Shown here piece after piece: positions 17,228 to 25,365 of a stretch of DNA of 64,000 bases. Within the stretch, counting starts at the first letter, position 1, and the number at the start of each line of letters is the position of its first letter. The notes under the pieces are model-generated. The model had not been told where the DNA came from. It did not search any database and saw only the letters and a program-made list of their open reading frames with translations. A program made the translations under genes and the position numbers. This DNA comes from Rhizocola hellebori (GTDB lineage: Bacteria; Actinomycetota; Actinomycetes; Mycobacteriales; Micromonosporaceae), in NCBI RefSeq assembly GCF_016862955.1, contig NZ_BONY01000027.1, positions 62,001-126,000 on the forward strand, read 5' to 3'.

Positions 17228-17455
17228 ATGGGTATTGGCGCCAGCATTTTCCTGATCGTGGTCGGCGCGATTCTCACCTTCGCGCTGGACGTCACCGTGG
17301 CCGGCGTCGACCTGGATGTCGTCGGCTGGATTCTGATGGTGGGCGGGGTGGTCGGCCTGATCTTCACCGCGTTCATCTGGGGGCCGCGCAACCGTGCCGT
17401 GGTCACACGGGAACCAGGCGAATACACCCGGGTTGAGGAACGCAGCGACATCTGA
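17228..17455 (+). CDS. DUF6458 small membrane protein
   Basis: 75-aa actinobacterial protein with two hydrophobic helices (GIGASIFLIVVGAILTFAL and GWILMVGGVVGLIFTAFIW) and a charged C-terminal tail. AAGGAGG precedes the ATG at 17228. The function of the family is unknown. A terminator-like hairpin follows. Confidence 0.85.
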   Translation: MGIGASIFLIVVGAILTFALDVTVAGVDLDVVGWILMVGGVVGLIFTAFIWGPRNRAVVTREPGEYTRVEERSDI

Positions 17456-17464
17456 GGTACCTCG

Positions 17465-17496
17465 TCAGGCCGCAGCGGAGTGCGACTGCGGCCTGA
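17465..17496. terminator. Hairpin after DUF6458 gene
   Basis: 11-bp perfect stem TCAGGCCGCAG / CTGCGGCCTGA with a 10-nt loop, 9 nt after the stop codon. Confidence 0.6.
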
Positions 17497-17518
17497 AAAA
17501 GCCGTATAGGGTGAAAAG

Positions 17519-17896
17519 ATGTTCAAAGACACAGCGGCGTTCTCCGGGTTCTCGGCCGACGACATCGCGGCGGCCAAGAAGTTTTACGGCGAGACGCTGG
17601 GGCTTGAGGTAGCCGAGTTCAACGGGATGCTGGAGCTGCGGCTCGGGACGGGCGGCCGAGTGCTGATCTATCCGAAGCCGAACCACGTCCCGGCAACATT
17701 TACCGTGCTGAATTTTCCGGTCGCCGACCTCGACCAGGCCGTGGCGGAGCTGCGCCGGCGCGGGGTGAGCTTCGAAAGCTACGACATGCCCGGCCTGAAG
17801 ACCGATGAGTCCGGCATCGCCCGGGGTGGCGACGGCCCGGCCATCGCCTGGTTCACCGATCCGGCCGGCAACATTCTCGCGGTGCTCGAACAGTAG
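17519..17896 (+). CDS. Glyoxalase/VOC-fold protein
   Basis: 125-aa single VOC domain ([18 protein letters not shown]..., [17 protein letters not shown]). The conserved C-terminal Glu in LAVLE is kept, but a His/Gln metal ligand at the N-terminus is not obvious, so it may be a binding protein rather than an enzyme. It resembles the protein at 33897-34280, sharing the YDMPGLKT / YDLPGMKT segment. The substrate is unknown. Confidence 0.85.
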   Translation: MFKDTAAFSGFSADDIAAAKKFYGETLGLEVAEFNGMLELRLGTGGRVLIYPKPNHVPATFTVLNFPVADLDQAVAELRRRGVSFESYDMPGLKTDESGIARGGDGPAIAWFTDPAGNILAVLEQ

Positions 17897-17911
17897 AACT
17901 CATCGGCTTCA

Positions 17912-17923
17912 ATCCTATAGGAT
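17912..17923. promoter_or_regulatory. ATCCTATAGGAT perfect palindrome (GntR/FCD-type operator candidate)
   Basis: A 12-bp perfect palindrome about 180 bases upstream of the ThuA-like gene. Sites of this form are typical of FCD-type GntR regulators of sugar-acid metabolism. A leader hairpin (AGCCGGGG / CCCCGGCT, 17946-17967) follows. No other gene lies between, so it most likely controls the ThuA-like gene. Confidence 0.45.
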
Positions 17924-18100
17924 GTTGGAGACCTACTAGTCACCAAGCCGGGGACGGCGCCCCGGCTCGGCCGCGCCTGCACGGCCGAAGGCAGAGGAAC
18001 GCGACATGCCTGATTCGCCGAATCCATCCAGCGGTGCACCAGCGTGCGCGTCTGCGGCCGGGCAAAGCGCCTCGCAGACCCCCGATAAAAGGAGCACGCG

Positions 18101-19270
18101 ATGCGAAAACGTCTACTGTCGATGGCTGCCAGCCTCGCCGTCTTGGTGAGCGCCGGGCTGGTGTGGCCAGCGACGCCGGTGTCGGCGGCACCACTGACCC
18201 GGGTTCTGGTCTTCTCCAAGACGGCCGGGTTCCGTCATTCCTCCATTCCAAACGGGATAGCCGCGATCCAGCAACTCGGCTCCGCCAACGGTTTCACCGT
18301 CGTGGCGACGGAGGACGCCAACCAGTTCACCACCGCCAACCTCGCCCAGTTCCAGGCGGTCATCTGGCTTTCCACCACCGGTGACGTGCTCAATGCCGCG
18401 CAGCAGACCGCGTTTCAGTCCTACATCGCCTCCGGCGGCGGCTACGTGGGCGTCCACGCCGCGGCCGACACCGAATACGACTGGGCCTGGTACGGCGGCC
18501 TCGTCGGCGCCTACTTCGCCTCCCACCCCGCGATCCAGAACGCGCAGCTGCGCATAGAGGACGCCACGAACCCGTCCACGGCGCATCTTCCCGCCACCTG
18601 GACCCGCAGCGACGAGTGGTACAACTACCGGACCAACCCGCGGTCGGCGGTGCGTGTCCTGATGAACCTCAACGAGTCCAGCTACACGGGCGGGACCATG
18701 GGCGATCACCCGATCACCTGGTGCCAGGCCTACGGTGGCGGCCGGGCTTGGTACACCGGGCTCGGGCACACCGAGCAGTCCTACACCGACTCCAACTTCA
18801 CCCGGATGTTGTTGGGCGGCATACAGATCGCGGCCGGCTCGGTCACGGCCGACTGCAGCCCGGTCACCCAGCCGGCCCCCTTCACGGCGCTACGCGCCCG
18901 CGCCAACAACCGTTTCGTCTCCGCACCCAACAACGGCACGTCCGCGCTGATCGCCAGCGCCACCGCGATCGGAGCGACCGAAAAGTTCGACCTGATCGAC
19001 CGCGGCGGCGGCAATGTCGCCCTGCGCGCCCAGGTGAACAGCCGCTACGTGTGCGCGGAGAACGCCGGCGCGGCACCGCTGATCGCCAACCGCACCGCCA
19101 TCGGCGGGTGGGAAACCTTCGCGCTGATCCGCAACTCCAACGGATCGGTGAGCCTGCGGGCGCAGGCCAACGGCCGCTATGTGGTGGCCGAAAACGCAGG
19201 CGCCGCAGCGCTTATAGCCAACCGCACCGCGATCGGGCCATGGGAGCAATTCGACCTGGTGACCTCTTAA
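18101..19270 (+). CDS. Secreted ThuA-domain protein with fascin-like beta-trefoil
   Basis: 389-aa secreted protein. A signal peptide ends near TPVSAA-PLTR. Residues about 30-250 form a ThuA-like (trehalose-utilisation, class I glutamine amidotransferase-like) domain (VLVFSKTAGFRHSSIP, GGGYVGVHAAADTEYDWAWY, GGRAWYTGLGHTEQSY). Residues about 262-389 are three LRAxxNxRYVxAENAG-type repeats, matching the fascin-like/actin-crosslinking trefoil used for sugar binding in actinomycete enzymes. An AAAGGAG RBS lies upstream. A role in carbohydrate breakdown is likely; the catalytic reaction of ThuA domains in this setting is not established. Confidence 0.9.
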   Translation: MRKRLLSMAASLAVLVSAGLVWPATPVSAAPLTRVLVFSKTAGFRHSSIPNGIAAIQQLGSANGFTVVATEDANQFTTANLAQFQAVIWLSTTGDVLNAAQQTAFQSYIASGGGYVGVHAAADTEYDWAWYGGLVGAYFASHPAIQNAQLRIEDATNPSTAHLPATWTRSDEWYNYRTNPRSAVRVLMNLNESSYTGGTMGDHPITWCQAYGGGRAWYTGLGHTEQSYTDSNFTRMLLGGIQIAAGSVTADCSPVTQPAPFTALRARANNRFVSAPNNGTSALIASATAIGATEKFDLIDRGGGNVALRAQVNSRYVCAENAGAAPLIANRTAIGGWETFALIRNSNGSVSLRAQANGRYVVAENAGAAALIANRTAIGPWEQFDLVTS

Positions 19271-19275
19271 CCGTG

Positions 19276-19321
19276 CCGGTCGGTCCGTGGCCTTGGCGGC
19301 GCTTGGCCACGGACCGACCGG
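19276..19321. terminator. 17-bp perfect hairpin between convergent genes
   Basis: CCGGTCGGTCCGTGGCC pairs exactly with GGCCACGGACCGACCGG across a 12-nt loop. It starts 5 nt after the ThuA gene stop and ends 10 nt before the convergent reductase stop, so it serves both. Confidence 0.8.
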
Positions 19322-19331
19322 TAACGCCGGA

Positions 19332-19907
19332 TCACTTCACCGCATAGGTGAGGTTGACGAATTGGCCGTTACGCTGCACCTCGGTCAACGTCAGGTTGGC
19401 CGAGGTGAGCCGCCGCGGCAGCACCGGCGCACCGCGCCCGAGCGTGACCGGGGCGACGCTGAGATAGATCTCGTCGAGCAGGCCCTGGTCGGCGAAGGCG
19501 CCCACCAGCTCGCCGCCGCCCACGAGCCAGATGTCGCGGCCTTGTGCGGCGGCGAGCATCGCCTCGTGGACCGGGCGCACGTCGCCCTGCACGAAGGTGA
19601 TGTCGACGCCGGGCAGCGCCGGCAGCTCGCGGTGGGTGAAGACCCAGGCGGGCACATCGCCGTACCACCCGTGCCAGGGCGACGGATCGGCGAGCAGCTT
19701 CTCGTGATCGATGACCCACTCATAGGTGGTGGCGCCCATGGCGAAGGCGCCGACCCCGGCGAAGAAGGCGGCGAACGGGCTGCGGCCGTCCGAGTCGACC
19801 TCGAAGAGCCAGTCGAGGGAGTTGTGCTCGTCGGCGATGTAGCCGTCGATAGTGGTCGCGGTGTAGTAAAGCGTCTTGCTCACGCCTCTGACTATCTCAC
19901 CGGGCAC
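19332..19907 (-). CDS. RibD C-terminal / DHFR-fold reductase
   Basis: 191-aa NADPH-dependent reductase-fold protein of the RibD_C group. Signatures: YYTATTIDGYIADEHNSLDWL at the N-terminus, GATTYEWV, and IWLVGGGELVGAFADQGLLDE in the cofactor region. The true start may be the GTG at 19883 (VSKTLYYT), since the first eight residues are not family-like. It overlaps the end of the CopC-like gene by 11 bases. Physiological substrate unknown. Confidence 0.87.
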   Translation of the reverse strand: MPGEIVRGVSKTLYYTATTIDGYIADEHNSLDWLFEVDSDGRSPFAAFFAGVGAFAMGATTYEWVIDHEKLLADPSPWHGWYGDVPAWVFTHRELPALPGVDITFVQGDVRPVHEAMLAAAQGRDIWLVGGGELVGAFADQGLLDEIYLSVAPVTLGRGAPVLPRRLTSANLTLTEVQRNGQFVNLTYAVK

Positions 19908-20553
19908 CGACAGAACGCCGACGCCGCCACGCCACCACCGCGGCCAGCACCAACCCGGCCGGGACCATGATGAGCCAGGGTGACGGCGACGACGACGACC
20001 CAGGCTGGGCCGCGGGCGTCGATGCCTGTGCCACGGCCGTGTGGTTTCCGCTGCCGCCGGTCAGGGCGGCTTCCGGCTGATTGACCGGCGGCTGCCATCC
20101 GGCCGGGGCGGCGACGGGCGCGCCCTGGTAGTCGAAGCGGACCGTGCCGGAGACCTTGTCGCCATCGGACGCCACGGTCATGTATTGAACTGTGTAGACG
20201 CCCTTCTGCGGCCAGTGCGAAACGCCGACCATCGCGGGAAAGCCGGTGCGGTAGAAGACCGGCTCCCACTTGCCGTCCTTGAGGTTGAGCTCCTGCACGG
20301 GTGGTTCGAGCGGCTTGGGCTCGCCGTGGGTCCAGCCCTGATCCACCCGCACGCCGTCGGGCGAGGTGACCGTGAAGAACGCGAAGGAGGCCGGTTTCTC
20401 CGTGAAGTAGAGGGCGACCTGGGCGCGGGGCTCCATCAGCGTGCTCTGGTTGGCCGGCTCCGCGAGGGCCAGCTGGCCGTGGGCGAAGGCAGGGGCGGGC
20501 AACATGATCACGGCGAGGGCCACCGCCGCGGCGAGGGCGAGCAAGCGACGCAT
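19897..20553 (-). CDS. CopC-domain protein, membrane-anchored
   Basis: 218-aa exported copper-binding-type protein. The ATG at 20553 gives a signal peptide ending AFA-HGQLAL, so the mature N-terminus would be His, as in copper-binding CopC proteins. The CopC-like beta sandwich (EPANQSTLMEPRAQVALYF...) is followed by a Pro/Ser-rich linker and a C-terminal helix with an RRRR stop-transfer. No CopD partner is adjacent. It overlaps the next reductase gene, suggesting cotranscription. Confidence 0.8.
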   Translation of the reverse strand: MRRLLALAAAVALAVIMLPAPAFAHGQLALAEPANQSTLMEPRAQVALYFTEKPASFAFFTVTSPDGVRVDQGWTHGEPKPLEPPVQELNLKDGKWEPVFYRTGFPAMVGVSHWPQKGVYTVQYMTVASDGDKVSGTVRFDYQGAPVAAPAGWQPPVNQPEAALTGGSGNHTAVAQASTPAAQPGSSSSPSPWLIMVPAGLVLAAVVAWRRRRSVGAR

Positions 20554-20623
20554 ACGCAACACAATAGCTATCGATTCAAGGGAATCGTGTTTATGGTCCG
20601 CTCGCCGGGGGCACCCAACCGCC

Positions 20624-20917
20624 ATGAGCACAGTAGTCGACTTTGACGCCCCCAGAACGAACTCGGCCGAGCCACCGGTGCAGAGCCTGGACCTCCTGCA
20701 GGCGCGGTGGGCCGACCAGGTCGACGAGTCGGCCGACCCGGAGTTCGCCGACATCTATGACCTGCCCGGGTTGGATCTCTCCGAGGACGAGCTGACCGCC
20801 CCGGTGATTCCCGTGCAGGCCAACGAGTTTCGCTGTGGAGGCTGCTTCCTTGTGCTGCGCCAGACCCAGCGGGCCGGCAGCCGTGACGGTCACGACGTCT
20901 GCCGTGACTGCGCCTGA
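20624..20917 (+). CDS. DUF4193 protein
   Basis: 97-aa acidic actinobacterial protein. The family pattern is clear: MSTVVDFDAPR start, a middle segment LPGLDLSEDELTAPVIP, then a four-Cys zinc-finger-like end (FRCGGCFLVLRQ ... HDVCRDCA). Function is unknown. It is divergent from the CopC-like gene, and its last 28 bases overlap the convergent reductase gene. Confidence 0.9.
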   Translation: MSTVVDFDAPRTNSAEPPVQSLDLLQARWADQVDESADPEFADIYDLPGLDLSEDELTAPVIPVQANEFRCGGCFLVLRQTQRAGSRDGHDVCRDCA

Positions 20918-21519
20918 GGCGTCACCACGTACCGCAGGTGTGTCGCAAGTGGAGAGACCAGGACGCGATCCTGCTTCAGCGTGAATGGTGCGCTGGTCAG
21001 GTTTTCGAAGAGCCTTTTGCCGGTACCCAGAAAGACCGGGGCCAGATGCAGATTCAGCTCCTCGACCAGGCCGGCGCGCAGGAACTGCTGCGCGACGTTG
21101 GCTCCACCGCCGATGCTGACATCCTTGTCCCCCGCCACCGCCCGCGCCTGGCGCAGCGCGCTTTCGATGCCGTCGGTGACGAAGGTGAACGTCGGCGCCA
21201 AGGCCCGCAGCTCGTCGTCGACCCGGTGGGTCAGCACGAAACATGGGGCCTGGAAAGGGTTCTGGTAGCCCCATCCCTCGACTACGTCGAACATGCGCCG
21301 CCCCACGATGTGCGCCCCGGAGGCGGTGAAGATCTCGTCGAGCACCTCCCGGTCCACCCCGGCCGCGCTGCCGGCCTCGTCGCCATAGGACCAGTCGCCC
21401 CCGAACAGCCAGCTGTGCAAGCGTTCCCCGCCGACACCCAAGCCTTGGCCGAACCCGTCGTCCGGTCCCGCGCTGAACCCGTCGAGCGACATCGAAATGT
21501 CCACAGATACCTTGCCCAT
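20890..21519 (-). CDS. RibD C-terminal / DHFR-fold reductase
   Basis: 209-aa reductase-fold protein (VDISMSLDGFSAGPDDGFGQ, AHIVGRRMFD, VSIGGGANVAQQFLRAGLVEE). The ATG at 21519 matches the usual family start. It shares the fold with the protein at 19332-19907 but is clearly a different subfamily. Its 3' end overlaps that of the DUF4193 gene, and it is divergent from the MocR regulator with 46 bases between, so it is a candidate target of that regulator. Confidence 0.9.
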   Translation of the reverse strand: MGKVSVDISMSLDGFSAGPDDGFGQGLGVGGERLHSWLFGGDWSYGDEAGSAAGVDREVLDEIFTASGAHIVGRRMFDVVEGWGYQNPFQAPCFVLTHRVDDELRALAPTFTFVTDGIESALRQARAVAGDKDVSIGGGANVAQQFLRAGLVEELNLHLAPVFLGTGKRLFENLTSAPFTLKQDRVLVSPLATHLRYVVTPQAQSRQTS

Positions 21520-21565
21520 GCATTGACCGTATGGTTCCCAGCGGCCTGCGCTAAGGTCCAGTTTC

Positions 21566-22966
21566 ATGCCGATCGAGTGGGCCGGTTCGCCGCCGGAGCT
21601 CCTCCTGCACCTCGACCGTGATCGTCCCGAGCCGCTGCGCTCGCAGCTGGAGGACGGGTTGCGTGCCGCGATCCGCGGCGGCCGCCTGCGGGCCGGGGAA
21701 AGGCTGCCCTCCTCCCGCGAGCTGTCCCGCCAGCTGGGCGTCTCACGCGGCCTGGTCCAGGAGTGCTACGGCCAGCTCCATGCGGAGGGATATCTGAGCG
21801 CCCGCCCCGGTTCGGCCACCCGGGTGGCGCAGGTGAGCACGGTTCGCCCAGCCACCCCGGCTCGTCCGGCCCAGGCCCGGCCCGCCATCGAGTTCCGCGC
21901 CGGTGTTCCCGATCTGGCCGGCTTTCCCCGCTCGGACTGGATCTGGGCGCAGCGCGAGAGCTGCCGCAGCGCGCCCACGGCCGCCTTCGACTACGGCGAC
22001 GCGCGGGGCAGCCTGGTGCTGCGCGAGGTGCTCGCCGGCTACCTGCGGCGGGTGCGGGCCGCGGCCGCCGAACCCGACCACATGGTGGTCTGTGCCGGTT
22101 TCGCCCAGGGCCTCGGGCTGACCCTGCGCGCCCTGGCCCAGGCCGGGATCGGCCGGGTGGCATTCGAGGATCCCGGCTACGGTGACGGGTCGACCCTGGC
22201 CGCCGCGGCCGCCTCCGGGATCCAGGCCGTCCCGGTTCGGGTCGACGAGGACGGGGTGGACGTGACCGCGCTCGCCGCCACCGGCGCCCGAGCCGTCGTG
22301 CTGACCCCGGCGCACCAATGGCCCACCGGTGTCGTGCTGGGCCCGCATCGGCGGCAGGCGCTGGCGGCATGGGCGTCCAAAGTGGAGGGATTCGTCGTCG
22401 AGGACGACTATGACGCCGAGTTCCGCTACGACCGCGAGCCGGTCGGGGCGTTCCAGGGGCTGGCCCCCGATCGCGTGGTGGTCATCGGCACCGCGAGCAA
22501 GTCGCTGGCCCCTGCTGTCCGGATTGGATGGATGCTCTGCCCGCCAGCCCTGCTGGACTCCATCGTCGCCGCCAAGGAGCTCAGCGACCGCGGCTCACCG
22601 CTGCTCGACCAGCTGACCATCGCCAAACTGATCGAGTCGGGCCGCTATGACCGGCACCTGCGCCGCATGCGAAGCGTGTACGCGGAGCGCCGCGCCGCCC
22701 TGGTCGAGGCGCTGCACGAACACGCCCCAGGGGTAGCCCTCACCGGGCTCGCCGCCGGATTCCATGCGGTGGCCCACCTGCCGCCCGCGGCGGACGAGAA
22801 AACCGTTGTCGCGGCGGCACTCCAGCGCGGCGTCGGGGTGACCGGCATGGGCACCCATCGCTCCACCGGCGCCACCCGGCCGGCGCAGCTGGTCCTCGGT
22901 TTCGGCAACCTCACCGAACGGGCCATCCGCAGCGGCATAGCCAAAATCGCCGACCTGCTGCGCTAG
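21566..22966 (+). CDS. MocR/PdxR-family regulator (GntR HTH + aminotransferase fold)
   Basis: 466-aa transcription regulator. The N-terminal winged HTH (LRSQLEDGLRAAIRGGRL, LPSSRELSRQLGVSRG) is followed by a fold-type-I aminotransferase domain from about 110. The PLP-binding Lys is in TASKSLAPAVRIGW (about 311), and VEDDYDAEFRYDR is the usual family motif. PdxR-type members control vitamin B6 genes and others control amine metabolism; no B6 gene is near. The last 45 bases are duplicated downstream. Confidence 0.93.
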   Translation: MPIEWAGSPPELLLHLDRDRPEPLRSQLEDGLRAAIRGGRLRAGERLPSSRELSRQLGVSRGLVQECYGQLHAEGYLSARPGSATRVAQVSTVRPATPARPAQARPAIEFRAGVPDLAGFPRSDWIWAQRESCRSAPTAAFDYGDARGSLVLREVLAGYLRRVRAAAAEPDHMVVCAGFAQGLGLTLRALAQAGIGRVAFEDPGYGDGSTLAAAAASGIQAVPVRVDEDGVDVTALAATGARAVVLTPAHQWPTGVVLGPHRRQALAAWASKVEGFVVEDDYDAEFRYDREPVGAFQGLAPDRVVVIGTASKSLAPAVRIGWMLCPPALLDSIVAAKELSDRGSPLLDQLTIAKLIESGRYDRHLRRMRSVYAERRAALVEALHEHAPGVALTGLAAGFHAVAHLPPAADEKTVVAAALQRGVGVTGMGTHRSTGATRPAQLVLGFGNLTERAIRSGIAKIADLLR

Positions 22967-23037
22967 GGTCCAGCAGACCCGAACACAACCGGGCCATCCG
23001 CAGCGGCATCGCCAAAATCGCCGACCTGCTGCGCTTG
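22921..23037. repeat. 71-bp-period duplication of the MocR gene 3' end
   Basis: Bases 22921-22966 recur at 22992-23037 with only a couple of changes; the TAG stop of copy 1 is TTG in copy 2. The spacing is not a multiple of 3, so the second copy is not an extension of the protein. It abuts the stop of the convergent membrane-protein gene. Confidence 0.95.
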
Positions 23038-23039
23038 GG

Positions 23040-24407
23040 CTAGCGCACCCGATCGCAGGGAATCGTCACCCGCCACCAGTAGCCGCCCCACACGACATGG
23101 CTGTCGATCGGCTGGCTCTGGCAGGCCAGGGTCGCCTGGCTCACCAGGTCGCTCCACGGCCACGTCTCCGAGCGGCGGTTGTCGGCGCGGAAGTTGACCG
23201 CCGCCACCACCACCATCACCGCGATGAGCACCAAAGCCGGGACCGCCGAGCGCCCTAGGCCCAGCCGCGAAGCCGAGAGCTGCCGGGTCTGCGGGCGCGA
23301 CGCCGGGGGCTGAGAGTCGTGCGGGCGCAACAGGGCGGCGAGCACGGTCAGCACCAGCAGCGCCGGGGCGATCAGATAGCGCGGCTGCACGCTGCCGATG
23401 TTGGTCACCGTGCCCGCGAAGAGGGCTGCTCCGGCGACGGTGGCGGCGATGGCCAGCGGCCAGTGCGGGTTGGTGAACTTGACCAGGGCCAAGATCAGCG
23501 CGGCGAGCACCACCAGCCACGCCAGCACCATCAGCCCCGTGTGCACCGCCGGGCTGCCTTGCGCGGCAACGGGCCCGGTGACATCCATGCCCGGCCCGCC
23601 CAGCCAGCGTTCCCCGAAGATGGTGCGCGGCACCGTCTTGGTCGCGTATTCCTGCGCCACCCAGAACAGGTCGTAGCGGCGGCAGCAGACCTCCGACCGG
23701 GTGGCCTTGCCCAGGGCCAGCCCCAGGAAGTGCAGGCCCAGCCCGGCGGAATAGGCCAGGCAGATCAGGCGGGTGGCCCAGTCTCGTACCACGTAAAAAC
23801 GCAAGGCGAACAAGGGAAGCAGGATGATCGGAATGATGCTGCTGAACGTCACGAAGGCCGTGGCGAGCACCGCGACCGCCTGAGCGGGCCGGGAGGCTGG
23901 ACGCCACAGCGCGATCCAGAACAGCACATAGAGGCCGGGAAATTGCAACGTGGCGATGTCGTTGTCGGCCTGCACCCGCGCCAGCGGAAGCAGCACCAGC
24001 GGCGCGGCCACCACCAGCTGAAGCCACCATCGCTGCAGGAAGGGCTTGCTCGCCACGTAGGCGATGGCGCCGAACCCGGCGGTGACTCCGGCGGCGGCGA
24101 TGGAGATCAGCGCCGCCGACCAGCGCACCGGGGCCAGGGAGACCAGCTCGGCGATGAGGCGCGGCCCGAAGTGGTAGTAACCGTTGAGCGACTTGAACAA
24201 ATTGTTCTTGAAGCCGTCGGTCAAAGCATCGTTGAGGAAGTTGTGCGCATCCTCGATCCAGATGGTGTTCAGGGCACCGGGCCTCGGACTGCGCGCGAGG
24301 CTGAGCGCAGCCGCGGCGACCACGGCGAGCAGAAGCCACCCGGTGTGCTTTAACGCCACGCGCCCGGGTGCGGGAGGGGAGGGGAACAGCGACCGCACGC
24401 CGGGCAC
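23040..24407 (-). CDS. Polytopic membrane protein, possibly GT-C-like
   Basis: About 455-aa membrane protein with roughly ten helices. The first extracytoplasmic loop has WIEDAHNFLNDAL, an acidic pair placed like the catalytic site of GT-C glycosyltransferases, and GYYHFGPRLIAELV. A soluble C-terminal segment ends with CDRVR. GTG 24407 (GGGGGAAGG 4 nt upstream) or GTG 24398 are the likely starts; the longer in-frame extension overlaps the TAXI gene and is not protein-like. It follows the TAXI gene by 16 nt, so it is probably in the same operon. The glycosyltransferase idea is weak. Confidence 0.7.
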   Translation of the reverse strand: MPGVRSLFPSPPAPGRVALKHTGWLLLAVVAAAALSLARSPRPGALNTIWIEDAHNFLNDALTDGFKNNLFKSLNGYYHFGPRLIAELVSLAPVRWSAALISIAAAGVTAGFGAIAYVASKPFLQRWWLQLVVAAPLVLLPLARVQADNDIATLQFPGLYVLFWIALWRPASRPAQAVAVLATAFVTFSSIIPIILLPLFALRFYVVRDWATRLICLAYSAGLGLHFLGLALGKATRSEVCCRRYDLFWVAQEYATKTVPRTIFGERWLGGPGMDVTGPVAAQGSPAVHTGLMVLAWLVVLAALILALVKFTNPHWPLAIAATVAGAALFAGTVTNIGSVQPRYLIAPALLVLTVLAALLRPHDSQPPASRPQTRQLSASRLGLGRSAVPALVLIAVMVVVAAVNFRADNRRSETWPWSDLVSQATLACQSQPIDSHVVWGGYWWRVTIPCDRVR

Positions 24408-24423
24408 AATACCTTCCCCCGCC

Positions 24424-25365
24424 CTAAACCAGGGGTTTGGCCTGGCGATAGTAGAGGGCCGCACCCGGATGCAGCGGGACCGAATAGGTGGCCAGAGCTG
24501 AACGCTGGTCGAGCCGCCCCGCCTCCGGATGGGCCTGCGCCAGGCGTTGTTTCGCGGCGAAAAGCAGCTCGGTGAACCGGTAGGCCGTGGTGTCCGGAAT
24601 GTCGTCGCGCACCACAATCACGTTGGGAATCCCGATCGTCTCCACCTCGGTCTTGAGCTGATAGATGCCCGGCTGGATCGACCGTGAAAGATATGTCCAG
24701 CCGTAGATGCCCTGCATCTTGATCAGCTCGGCGGGCACCGGCAGCACCCGGATCGGCAGCTGTTGCGCGAGCTTGGCAATCTCCGGCGTCGGCACCCCGC
24801 CAAGGCTGAAAAAGGCGTCGATCCGCCCGGCCGCCAGCGCCTGCGAAGCCTCCACAATGGACAGCTCCAGGTGCGGCATGCCGAATAGCCGCGCCGCCTC
24901 CAACACCCGGCTCGAGACTATCTGGGTACCAGAGTCGCCCAGCCCGGTCGAGATGACCTTCCCCAACAGGTCGCTCACCGCGAGGATGGCACTGTCCGCG
25001 CGCACGACGATGTGCAGATAGTCCTCGTAAAGCCCGCCCAAGGCGTTGACCGGCTGGCCGGCGTCGAAGGGATAATCTCCCAGCCGCGCCAGCACACAGG
25101 TGTCCACGGTGGCAAAGCCCAGGTCGGCCTCGCCCTCCCCGACATAGCGCAGATTGTCCACCGACTCGGTGGTGGTCAGCACGTGGGTGGGCATCCCCCA
25201 CTCGTCCTGCGCCGCCTTCGCCAGCGCCTTTCCCAGCGTGTAGTAGACGCTGCCCTCCGGTCCGGCCGCGATGGTGAGGTGCTCGATATCGGGCGGATCG
25301 AGCCTGCTGCACGCACTGCCGGTGGTGGCCAGCAACGCGAGCGCCAAAGCGGTGCGGCGCTTCAT
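24424..25365 (-). CDS. TAXI-family solute-binding lipoprotein, orphan
   Basis: 313-aa TAXI-family (TRAP-associated extracytoplasmic immunogenic) binding protein. The N-terminal signal ends in SACSRL, a weak lipobox. The family core is IAAGPEGSVYYTLGKALAKA, LGFATVDTCVLAR, SLGGVPTPEIAKLA. No TRAP membrane subunit is present in the window. The ATG overlaps the stop of the histidine kinase gene by 4 nt, so it is made together with the two-component system and most simply serves as its extracytoplasmic ligand sensor. This role is inferred from context. Confidence 0.9.
   Translation of the reverse strand: MKRRTALALALLATTGSACSRLDPPDIEHLTIAAGPEGSVYYTLGKALAKAAQDEWGMPTHVLTTTESVDNLRYVGEGEADLGFATVDTCVLARLGDYPFDAGQPVNALGGLYEDYLHIVVRADSAILAVSDLLGKVISTGLGDSGTQIVSSRVLEAARLFGMPHLELSIVEASQALAAGRIDAFFSLGGVPTPEIAKLAQQLPIRVLPVPAELIKMQGIYGWTYLSRSIQPGIYQLKTEVETIGIPNVIVVRDDIPDTTAYRFTELLFAAKQRLAQAHPEAGRLDQRSALATYSVPLHPGAALYYRQAKPLV

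Noticed and set aside
24408-24617. N-terminal extension of the membrane protein into the TAXI gene
   Set aside because: The added text is Arg/Pro/Ser-rich and unlike any N-terminus, while good GTG starts lie at 24407 and 24398.
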